Below, piece by piece: positions 1 to 5,864 of a DNA stretch of 6,575 bases (positions are counted from its first letter, which is position 1; every line of letters starts with the position of its first letter). This stretch comes from IDS-8 sp964424805 (GTDB lineage: Bacteria; Pseudomonadota; Gammaproteobacteria; Steroidobacterales; Woeseiaceae). The stretch is taken from assembly GCA_964424805.1 (NCBI GenBank), contig CAYRKH010000124.1:1-6575 (forward strand). The letters run 5' to 3'. Made by a program: the position numbers and the translations under genes. The notes under the pieces are model-generated. The model searched no databases. It had not been told where the DNA came from and saw only the letters and a program-made list of their open reading frames with translations.

Positions 1-1091
1 GCGATGATCACGGAGCCGGCGGCGAGGAACAGCAGCGCCTTGAAGAAGGCGTGCGTCATCAAATGGAAGATCGCCGCGCCGTACGCCGACACGCCCAGCG
101 CTACCGTCATGTAGCCGAGCTGCGAAAGCGTGGAGTAAGCGACAACGCGCTTGATGTCGTTCTGCACGATGCCGAGCAGGCCCATGAAAAACGCCGTCAA
201 CGCGCCGATCACCAGCACCACCGCCAGCGCGGTTTCCGACAGCTCGTACAGCGGCGACATCCGCGCCACCATGAAGATGCCGGCCGTGACCATGGTCGCG
301 GCGTGGATCAGGGCGGAAATGGGAGTCGGGCCTTCCATCGAATCCGGCAGCCACACGTGCAGGGGCGCCTGCGCCGACTTACCCATGGCACCGATGAACA
401 GCAGGATGCAGATCACGGTCATCGCGTTCCACGGCGACCCACCGAGGATCGTAAACTCCTGGCCCGCGATGGCTTCGGCCTGGACGAACACGGTAGCGTA
501 ATCCAGCGAACCGGTTACCGTCGCAACGGCCGCGATCCCGAGGATGAAACCGAAATCCCCCACCCGGTTGACGAGGAAAGCCTTGAGGTTCGCGAACACG
601 GCGGATTCGCGCTTGAACCAGAAACCGATGAGGAGATACGACACCAGCCCGACCGCTTCCCAGCCGAAGAACAGCTGCATGAAGTTGTTCGACATGACCA
701 GCATCAGCATGGCGAACGTGAACAGCGAGATGTGGCTGAAAAAGCGGGTGTAGCCCGGATCGTCGTGCATGTAGCCGATGGTGTAGACATGCACCATCAG
801 CGATACGAAGGTGACGACGACCATCATCAGTGCGGTCAGCCGGTCGACGAGGAAGCCCACTTTCATCTCCAGGCCGTCGACCACCGCCCAGCTGTAGACC
901 GTGTAGTTCGAGGCCTGCCCGCCATCGAAGTACAAATCTTTCAGTACCAGCAACGAGAGCACGCAGGACAGGCCGACCGCGAGGATCGTCACCCAGTGTG
1001 CCCCGGCGCGGCCGATCTGCCGGCCGAAAAGTCCCGCGACAATGGCTGCCGCGAGCGGCGCCAGCACGATGGTCAGGTGGACCGAATTCAT
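1..1091 (-). CDS. nuoL: NADH-quinone oxidoreductase subunit L, 5' part (3' end outside window)
   Basis: NuoL is the distal antiporter-like proton-pumping subunit of the complex I membrane arm. The window holds 363 complete codons from the ATG, and the frame is open to the left edge. The N-terminus reads MNSVHLTIVLAPLAAAIVAG. Proton-path residues are present: E145 (in FGWEAVGLVSYLLIGF), K238 (in GAMGKSAQAPLHVWLPDSM), H263 (in SALIHAATMVTAG), and H343, H347 and K351 (in FHLMTHAFFKALLF). They align with E144, K229, H254, H334, H338 and K342 of E. coli with a constant offset of nine after the first. The later helices, the long lateral helix and its anchor lie outside. Bases -1 to -9 before the start (CTCCCGCAC) offer no good Shine-Dalgarno. 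Translation may therefore depend on coupling from upstream. The ATG overlaps the stop of a 28-codon open frame as ATGA. Confidence 0.97.
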   Translation of the reverse strand, partial: MNSVHLTIVLAPLAAAIVAGLFGRQIGRAGAHWVTILAVGLSCVLSLLVLKDLYFDGGQASNYTVYSWAVVDGLEMKVGFLVDRLTALMMVVVTFVSLMVHVYTIGYMHDDPGYTRFFSHISLFTFAMLMLVMSNNFMQLFFGWEAVGLVSYLLIGFWFKRESAVFANLKAFLVNRVGDFGFILGIAAVATVTGSLDYATVFVQAEAIAGQEFTILGGSPWNAMTVICILLFIGAMGKSAQAPLHVWLPDSMEGPTPISALIHAATMVTAGIFMVARMSPLYELSETALAVVLVIGALTAFFMGLLGIVQNDIKRVVAYSTLSQLGYMTVALGVSAYGAAIFHLMTHAFFKALLFLAAGSVII

Positions 1092-1174
1092 GTGCGGGAG
1101 CCCGTATTGCAGGCGAACAAAACGCGGAATCGCGCGCAACGCGCGCTGCTACAGTGCAGGTGTTCGTATCGCAT
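1088..1174 (-). other. Short open frame (28 codons) spanning the nuoK-nuoL gap
   Basis: An ATG at 1174-1172, two codons beyond the nuoK stop, opens a 28-codon frame that begins MRYEHLHC and ends in TGA at 1090-1088. That stop overlaps the nuoL start as ATGA. AGGGG lies three bases before the ATG and AAGGG slightly further upstream. The encoded peptide has no recognisable family, is basic and holds four cysteines. It could be a leader whose translation carries ribosomes to nuoL, or an open frame arising by chance in GC-rich DNA. Expression as a stable protein is doubtful. Confidence 0.25.
1132..1146 (-). other. GC-rich hairpin in the nuoK-nuoL gap
   Basis: A perfect inverted repeat reads GCGCGC-GTT-GCGCGC on the transcribed strand, giving a six-base-pair stem with a three-base loop. 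It lies 41-55 bases before the nuoL start, inside the 28-codon open frame. No U-run follows, so it is not a standard intrinsic terminator. It might affect mRNA processing or the K/L expression ratio; the role is inferred only. Confidence 0.4.
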
Positions 1175-1180
1175 CAGCCC

Positions 1181-1492
1181 CTAGCCCTTCATCGAATCCA
1201 GGTCCTGGACGTTGATCGACTGCCTGGTACGGAACAGCACGACCACGATGGCCAGCCCGATCGCCGCCTCCGCCGCCGCCACGGTCAGGATGAAGAACAC
1301 GAATATCTGGCCCGTGTGGTCCCCGAGATAACGTGAAAACGCAATGAAGTTGAAATTGACGGCCAGCAACATGAGTTCGATGCACATGAGCAGCAGGATC
1401 AGGTTACGCCGGTTGATGAAGATACCGGCGACGCTGAGCGCGAACAGGATCGCACCGAGCGTGAGGTAGTGCTGCAGGCCGATCTCCATCAT
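1181..1492 (-). CDS. nuoK: NADH-quinone oxidoreductase subunit K
   Basis: NuoK is a three-helix membrane subunit related to MrpC, and its buried glutamates are part of the proton path. The protein is 103 residues, close to the 100 of E. coli. It begins MMEIGLQHYLTLGAILF. E39 (in LLMCIELML) and E75 (in AAAEAAIGLA) match the two essential glutamates, E36 and E72, of E. coli NuoK. The C-terminus (NVQDLDSMKG) is family-typical. The first of two tandem ATGs overlaps the nuoJ TGA as ATGA, and GGAGGAG lies five bases upstream; the second ATG is also possible and would remove one residue. An 89-base gap separates its TAG from nuoL. Confidence 0.98.
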   Translation of the reverse strand: MMEIGLQHYLTLGAILFALSVAGIFINRRNLILLLMCIELMLLAVNFNFIAFSRYLGDHTGQIFVFFILTVAAAEAAIGLAIVVVLFRTRQSINVQDLDSMKG

Positions 1493-2094
1493 CGCCGCTC
1501 CTCCGCTTCCATGGAGACGATGCGGATACGATCCTCGCTCCGGATCGAGGTCTGGTAGGCAATATCCTGCTGCTTCAGGCCCGGCCGCTTGCGCATCGTC
1601 AGGGTAATCGCGGCGACGATCGCGAGCAGGAGGATCACGGCTGCGATCTCGAACGCGTACACGTGCTCGGTATACAGGATGGATCCCAGCGCCTGGGTGT
1701 TGCTGTAATTCTCGGGCAGCGGTACGAAGCCGCCGGTGCCGGTTGCCGCGACGTTGCTACGCAACCAGATCACCTGCGCCAGTTCGACCACCATCAGCAC
1801 CGCGATCAGCAATCCAAGCGGCGCATAGCGGACCAGCCCGCCGCGGACTGCCGCCACGGTCACGTCCAGCATCATCACGACGAACAGGAACAGCACCATC
1901 ACCGCGCCGACGTAGACGAGCACCAGCACGATGGCCAGGAACTCGGCCTCCGCCATGATCCACAGCACCGCGCTCTGGAAAAACGAGAGGATGAGCAGCA
2001 GCACCGTATGTACGGGATTGCGCGCGAGGATCACGCCTATCGCCGCGGCAACCAGGATCGCGGCAAAAAAATAGAACAGCAGTGAGAAAATCAA
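1489..2094 (-). CDS. nuoJ: NADH-quinone oxidoreductase subunit J, TTG start proposed
   Basis: NuoJ is a small membrane subunit between NuoH and the pumping subunits. Its third helix is implicated in conformational coupling. With the proposed TTG start the protein is 201 residues (184 in E. coli) and begins M-IFSLLFYFFAAILVAAA. It shows five hydrophobic segments, the RNPVH motif (residues 25-29), and the signature helix Y61-VGAVMVLFLFVVMML. The C-terminus is charged (RSEDRIRIVSMEAEERR). No in-frame ATG lies at a usable place. The frame stays open back to an ATG at 2298, but those 68 extra codons lie inside nuoI and look unlike any NuoJ. The TTG at 2094-2092 fits the hydrophobic N-terminus expected for the family. 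GGGGACGGGGG upstream is only a modest ribosome site. The start codon is inferred. The product identity is firm. Confidence 0.93.
   Translation of the reverse strand: MIFSLLFYFFAAILVAAAIGVILARNPVHTVLLLILSFFQSAVLWIMAEAEFLAIVLVLVYVGAVMVLFLFVVMMLDVTVAAVRGGLVRYAPLGLLIAVLMVVELAQVIWLRSNVAATGTGGFVPLPENYSNTQALGSILYTEHVYAFEIAAVILLLAIVAAITLTMRKRPGLKQQDIAYQTSIRSEDRIRIVSMEAEERR
1498..1504 (-). promoter_or_regulatory. Ribosome binding site of nuoK
   Basis: GGAGGAG lies in the last codons of nuoJ, five bases before the first nuoK ATG. It supports the upstream member of the ATGATG pair as the start. Confidence 0.75.
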
Positions 2095-2111
2095 AGCCCC
2101 CGTCCCCGTTT

Positions 2112-2603
2112 TTATCGGTATTTTGCATCCGCGGCCTTGTCCGCGGAGATCATCGCTTCGTATCGGTCGCCGACAGCCAGGAGCTTGTCCTTGGTCATGA
2201 TGTTCTCGCCGGGCGTTTCCATGTGGTATTCGTGGATGCGCGTCTCCACGATGGCATCGACCGGGCAGGATTCCTCGCAGAAGCCGCAGTAGATGCACTT
2301 GAACAGGTCGATGTCATAGCGCGTCGTGCGACGCGTACCGTCGTCGCTGACGCCCGACTCGATCGTGATGGCGAGCGCCGGGCACACGGCCTCGCACAGT
2401 TTGCAGGCGATGCAACGCTCCTCGCCGTTCGGGTAGCGGCGCAGCGCGTGCAGCCCCCGGTAGCGGTAGGACTGCGGCGTCTTTTCTTCCGGGTACTGGA
2501 CCGTGGTCTCGTCGCGGAAGAAGTTGCGCAGCGTGGTGGCCAGGCCTTCCCACAGCTCGTAGAGCGAAATCGTCCTGAACAGGTTTCTCAGTCGCGTAGC
2601 CAT
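2112..2603 (-). CDS. nuoI: NADH-quinone oxidoreductase subunit I (two-[4Fe-4S] ferredoxin-like subunit)
   Basis: NuoI holds clusters N6a and N6b, which relay electrons from NuoG toward N2 in NuoB next to the quinone site. The protein is 163 residues. An N-terminal amphipathic stretch (about residues 1-30) probably lies on the membrane. Two ferredoxin motifs follow: C64-IA-C67-KL-C70-EAV-C74-P, and C103-IY-C106-GF-C109-EES-C113-P. All eight ligands are present. The conserved HALRRYPNGEERCIACKLC and RYDIDLFKCIYCGFCEESC segments are typical of proteobacterial NuoI. The ATG at 2603 gives the usual N-terminus; GGGGGCGAGAG just upstream is the likely ribosome site. The gene lies 28 bases after nuoH and its TAA is 17 bases before the proposed nuoJ start. 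Beyond the TAA the same frame meets a TGA that overlaps the nuoJ TTG start. Confidence 0.98.
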   Translation of the reverse strand: MATRLRNLFRTISLYELWEGLATTLRNFFRDETTVQYPEEKTPQSYRYRGLHALRRYPNGEERCIACKLCEAVCPALAITIESGVSDDGTRRTTRYDIDLFKCIYCGFCEESCPVDAIVETRIHEYHMETPGENIMTKDKLLAVGDRYEAMISADKAADAKYR

Positions 2604-2635
2604 CAGCTCTCGCCCCCTGCATCGTGGATGCTCAT
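2603..2635 (-). other. Ten-codon open frame bridging nuoH and nuoI
   Basis: The ATG at 2635-2633 overlaps the nuoH TGA as ATGA. The frame reads MSIHDAGGES, and its TGA (2605-2603) shares one base with the nuoI ATG as TGATG. An in-frame ATG nine bases earlier (2644) would make it 13 codons. The bridge exactly spans the 28-base H/I gap. It could let ribosomes ending nuoH reach nuoI without dissociating. It may also be coincidence in a short gap. Confidence 0.25.
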
Positions 2636-3702
2636 GCTGCCCATGGCCCCACCTGCAGCCAGGCCATCAAGCCCTCCACCGCGATCCAGAGGATAGTAAT
2701 GGGAATGAAGACCTTCCAGCCGAGCCGCATGATCTGGTCGTAGCGGTAGCGCGGGAAGGTAGCCCGCAGCCAGAAGAAGGCGAACATGAAGAACGCGATC
2801 TTGGCCGCAAGCCAGAAGAAGCTCGGCTCGCGCAGGAAGCTGTCGCCGAGGAAGGTCCAGCCCTCGAACGGCGACGCCCAGCCTCCGAGGAAGAACACCG
2901 CGGTCAGCGCCGAGATCAGCACCATGTTCGCGTACTCGGCGAGGAAGAAGATGGCGAAGGCGACGCCCGAGTACTCGACGTGGAAGCCCGCCACGATCTC
3001 GGATTCGCCCTCGGCCACGTCGAACGGCGCCCGGTTGGTCTCCGCCACCCCGGAGACGAAGTACACCAGGAACAGCGGCAGTAGCGGCCAGATGAACCAG
3101 TCGCTGACCCCGCCCGCCTGCGCGCGCACGATCGTGCCGAGATTGAGGCTGCCGGCGGCCATCAGCACGCCGACCAGCGCGAAGCCCATGGCGATCTCGT
3201 AGGCGACGATCTGCGCCGCGGAGCGCATCGCGCCGAGCAGCGCGTATTTCGAGTTCGTCGCCCAGCCGGCGAGGATGACGCCGTAGACGCCCATCGACGT
3301 CAGCGCCAGCACGTACAGGAGCCCGGCGTCGATGTCGGCGATGACGAAGCCTTCCGCGAGCGGTATGACCGCCCACGTCGCGAGCGCGGGGATGATCGAC
3401 AAAAGCGGCGCGATCAGGAACAGGTAGCGGTTCGACTCCCGCGGGATCACCACTTCCTTGATCAGCAGCTTGATGACGTCGGCGAACGGCTGCCCCAGGC
3501 CCAGCGGTCCGACGCGGTTCGGGCCGATCCGCCCCTGCATGAACCCGATGACCTTGCGCTCGAAATAGGTCGCAAACGCCACGGTCAGGATGATGCCCAG
3601 CGTCACGACCCCGATCTGCGTCGTCACCACGGTGACGTAGCGCAGCAACTCCGGCAGGGAGTTCCAGAAGTCGACCGCGAACTGCGGGATCAGCGCCGTC
3701 AT
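2632..3702 (-). CDS. nuoH: NADH-quinone oxidoreductase subunit H (quinone-chamber membrane subunit)
   Basis: NuoH is the membrane subunit where the peripheral arm docks. It lines the quinone tunnel and links quinone reduction to the proton-pumping arm. The protein is 356 residues, somewhat longer than the 325 of E. coli. It is strongly hydrophobic, with about eight expected membrane helices. Diagnostic segments are ERKVIGFMQGRIGPNRVGP (residues 48-66), the SKYALLGAMRSAAQIVAYE loop (150-168), and the acidic quinone-site loop ETNRAPFDVAEGESEIVAGF (220-239). The acidic residues E220, D227, E230, E232 and E234 are all in place. The start is set by the ATGA overlap with the nuoG stop and by a TAAGGA Shine-Dalgarno six bases upstream. 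The stop is followed by a 28-base gap before nuoI. No truncation or frameshift is seen. Confidence 0.98.
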   Translation of the reverse strand: MTALIPQFAVDFWNSLPELLRYVTVVTTQIGVVTLGIILTVAFATYFERKVIGFMQGRIGPNRVGPLGLGQPFADVIKLLIKEVVIPRESNRYLFLIAPLLSIIPALATWAVIPLAEGFVIADIDAGLLYVLALTSMGVYGVILAGWATNSKYALLGAMRSAAQIVAYEIAMGFALVGVLMAAGSLNLGTIVRAQAGGVSDWFIWPLLPLFLVYFVSGVAETNRAPFDVAEGESEIVAGFHVEYSGVAFAIFFLAEYANMVLISALTAVFFLGGWASPFEGWTFLGDSFLREPSFFWLAAKIAFFMFAFFWLRATFPRYRYDQIMRLGWKVFIPITILWIAVEGLMAWLQVGPWAA

Positions 3703-5864
3703 GCGGCATCCTTACCGGGCGCGCGCGCGGGGTCGCGCGTGAGCTGCAGCGGGACCGAGCGCCGCACCAGCGCGTCCACCTGGTACATCGGCACGTCCGC
3801 ACCGTCCGCGCCGTCGTCCCGCGGGCGCGGCAGCGGCGCCGTGCCGGCATAGGCGTTATCGGGCGACACGTCGCCGAGCGCGGCCTTCAGCTCGTCGCGC
3901 ACGTCCTCGCTCGACAGGTACTCGAACCCTTCCGCGTCCACCAGGTTGCCCAGCACGCGCAGCACCTTCCACGCCGGGCGCGCCTCGCCGACCAGCGTGG
4001 CCACGCCGCTGAAACTCTGCCAGCGGCCTTCGCCGTTGACGAAGGTACCGGAGCTCTCCAGGGCGGTGCCGATCGGCAGCAGCAGGTCGGCGCCGCGCTC
4101 CAGGGCAGGCGTCACGAACGGCGTCAGGGCCGCGACGAATTCCTGTGCCTCGAGCTTGTCCGTCGCATCGACCGGCAGGTCGCGGTCCGGCTCGATGCCG
4201 AACAGCAGCACCGCTCCCAGCGGATCGTCCAGCATATTGCCCGCGTGGCGGCCCGCCTGCTGGCGCGGCGCGCCGCCGGCACCACGGTGCGGCAGTACGC
4301 CGGCCAGGTGCGCGCCGGCCGAGTTCGCGCCGTCGGACACGCAGCCGAAGCGCGCGCCCGTCAGGGAGGCAATGGCCGCGGCGAGCGCCCGAATCGCGGC
4401 AAACGCGGGGTCGCGCAGCGCGAGGTTCCCCAGCAGGACGAGGCCGCCGTCGGCCTGGGCGAGCTTTTGCGCCACGCGCCGGTGCTCCTCGCCGGCAGCG
4501 GCACCCTCGCACAGCTTCGACACCGCCGCCGGCAGCGGCGCGCCCGCGGCGGCAGCGGCGGCCGCGGCAACCGCCGCGAGCTGGTCCACCAGGCCGGCAC
4601 CCGCCAGGTAATCGGCAACGGTGAACAGGTATTCGTAGCGCTCGCGGTTGATGAACGAGACGGCGGCGCCCTTGAGCGCTGCCTTGCGCACCCGGTGCGC
4701 GAGTATGGGCGCCTCGCGCCTCAGGTTCGAGCCAACGATGAGCAGCGCCTCCTGCCGCTCGATGTCGGCGATATCGCAGCCGAACCACGGGAACAGCGGA
4801 TCGTTCTCCTGGTCGGAGAAATCCCGCTGCCGCAGCCGGTGGTCGATGTTTGCCGTCCCGGCCGCCGCCGCCAGCTTTGCCAGCAGGTGCTGTTCCTCGA
4901 GGGTAGCGCTCGGCGACGCCAGGATGCCGACGTCGGCGCCGGCCTGCTTCCACTGCGTGGCGAGCCGCTCGAGCGCTTCCTGCCAGTCGATCTCGCGCCA
5001 GGCGCCGTTTTCCTTCACGCGCGGCGTCACCAGGCGGTCGTCGCTGTACATCCCGTAAAAGCTGAAGCGGTCGCGATCGGCCAGCCAGGTCTCGTTGATC
5101 AGCTCGTTTTCCCGCGGCACCACGCGCTTGATCTTGCCGCGCAGCACGTGCACGTACATGTTCGAACCCACGCAGTCGTGCGGTGACACGGCCGATCGCT
5201 GCACCATTTCCCAACCGCGCGCGCTGTAGCGAAACGGCTTGTTGTTCAGTGCACCCACGGGGCACAGGTCGATGATGTTCGCGGACAGCTCGTGATCGAT
5301 GCTCTGCTCGACGTAGGTGCTGATCCTCATGTTCTCGCCGCGGCCCATAGTGCCGAGCTGCTGGAAGCCCTGCACCTCCTCGCCGAAGCGCACGCAGCGG
5401 GTGCAGTGGATGCAGCGGGTCATGTCGGTCGAGATGAGGGGGCCGATGTTCTGGTCCTTCACCACGCGCTTGCGGTCCGTGAAGCGCGACACGTCGCGCC
5501 CGTAGCCCATCGCGAGATCCTGCAGCTCGCACTCGCCGCCCTGGTCACAGATCGGGCAGTCCAGCGGGTGATTGATGAGCAGGAATTCCATGGTCGCCCG
5601 CTGCGCCTCGATGGCCCGCGGCGAGCGCGTGAACACCTTCATGCCCTCTGCTACGGGCGTCGCGCAGGCCGGCAGGGGCTTCGGCGCTTTTTCCACCTCG
5701 ACCAGGCACATGCGGCAGTTCGCCGCGACGGACAGCTTCGGGTGATAGCAAAAGCGAGGGATGTAGGCGCCGCCGACGTGATCGGTGACCTCCATGATCA
5801 TCTGGCCTTTCCTGGCCGTGAACGGCTTGCCGTCGACCTCGAAATTGATCGTATCGTCGCTCAT
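3699..5864 (-). CDS. nuoG: NADH-quinone oxidoreductase subunit G (Fe-S subunit, N7-less type)
   Basis: NuoG carries electrons from NuoF toward NuoI in the peripheral arm. The protein is 721 residues, starting MSDDTINFEVDGK. The N-terminal ferredoxin domain has the [2Fe-2S] N1b ligands C39, C50, C53 and C67. The His-ligated N5 motif HPLDCPICDQGGEC supplies H99, C103, C106 and C112. The N4 ligands are C151, C154, C157 and C201. The rest is a molybdopterin-oxidoreductase-like domain that has lost catalysis in this family. It ends with the conserved GTFVNGEGRWQSF and RPAWKVLRVLGNL segments. The CxxCxxxC...C ligands of cluster N7, found in E. coli NuoG, are absent; only C231 remains near that place. 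The frame stays open 157 codons further upstream, but that part lies in nuoF coding sequence. The ATG at 5864 is preferred because it overlaps the nuoF stop (ATGA) and matches the family N-terminus. Purine-rich AGGCGG and AAGG lie just upstream. An eight-alanine run occurs at residues 433-440. Confidence 0.97.
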   Translation of the reverse strand: MSDDTINFEVDGKPFTARKGQMIMEVTDHVGGAYIPRFCYHPKLSVAANCRMCLVEVEKAPKPLPACATPVAEGMKVFTRSPRAIEAQRATMEFLLINHPLDCPICDQGGECELQDLAMGYGRDVSRFTDRKRVVKDQNIGPLISTDMTRCIHCTRCVRFGEEVQGFQQLGTMGRGENMRISTYVEQSIDHELSANIIDLCPVGALNNKPFRYSARGWEMVQRSAVSPHDCVGSNMYVHVLRGKIKRVVPRENELINETWLADRDRFSFYGMYSDDRLVTPRVKENGAWREIDWQEALERLATQWKQAGADVGILASPSATLEEQHLLAKLAAAAGTANIDHRLRQRDFSDQENDPLFPWFGCDIADIERQEALLIVGSNLRREAPILAHRVRKAALKGAAVSFINRERYEYLFTVADYLAGAGLVDQLAAVAAAAAAAAGAPLPAAVSKLCEGAAAGEEHRRVAQKLAQADGGLVLLGNLALRDPAFAAIRALAAAIASLTGARFGCVSDGANSAGAHLAGVLPHRGAGGAPRQQAGRHAGNMLDDPLGAVLLFGIEPDRDLPVDATDKLEAQEFVAALTPFVTPALERGADLLLPIGTALESSGTFVNGEGRWQSFSGVATLVGEARPAWKVLRVLGNLVDAEGFEYLSSEDVRDELKAALGDVSPDNAYAGTAPLPRPRDDGADGADVPMYQVDALVRRSVPLQLTRDPARAPGKDAA
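3709..3714 (-). promoter_or_regulatory. Ribosome binding site of nuoH
   Basis: TAAGGA lies in the last codons of nuoG, six bases before the nuoH ATG. Together with the ATGA overlap it fixes the nuoH start. Confidence 0.75.
4531..4560. repeat. Short direct repeat in the alanine-rich part of nuoG
   Basis: GGCAGCGGCG (plus strand) occurs at 4531-4540 and again at 4551-4560, separated by ten GC-rich bases. It overlaps the coding sequence for the NuoG alanine run (residues 433-440) and the following Ala/Pro-rich linker. Such low-complexity coding DNA may vary in length by replication slippage. Confidence 0.5.

Noticed and set aside
1092..1180. An internal promoter or intrinsic terminator between nuoK and nuoL
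   Set aside because: No convincing -35/-10 pair is seen on the minus strand, and the hairpin has no U-tract.
51..1184. A 377-codon open frame on the plus strand opposite nuoL
   Set aside because: It is antisense to a clearly conserved gene, rich in Arg, His and Gln, with no recognisable domain. Long antisense frames are expected in GC-rich coding DNA.
3719..3728. Alternating (GC)5 tract as a possible Z-DNA or regulatory element
   Set aside because: It encodes the Ala/Arg-rich NuoG tail and is short; nothing else supports a regulatory role.
2603..3850. A 415-codon minus-strand frame overlapping nuoH
   Set aside because: It is an out-of-frame reading of nuoH with arginine-rich, low-complexity content. 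Only its last ten codons, over the H/I gap, are of possible interest.
4245..5186. A 313-codon plus-strand frame opposite nuoG
   Set aside because: It lies antisense to conserved nuoG sequence, with composition typical of shadow frames and no motif.
3856..5532. A 558-codon minus-strand frame inside nuoG
   Set aside because: It is an alternative frame of nuoG, strongly Arg/Ala/Gly-rich, with no domain; the nuoG frame carries all conserved motifs.
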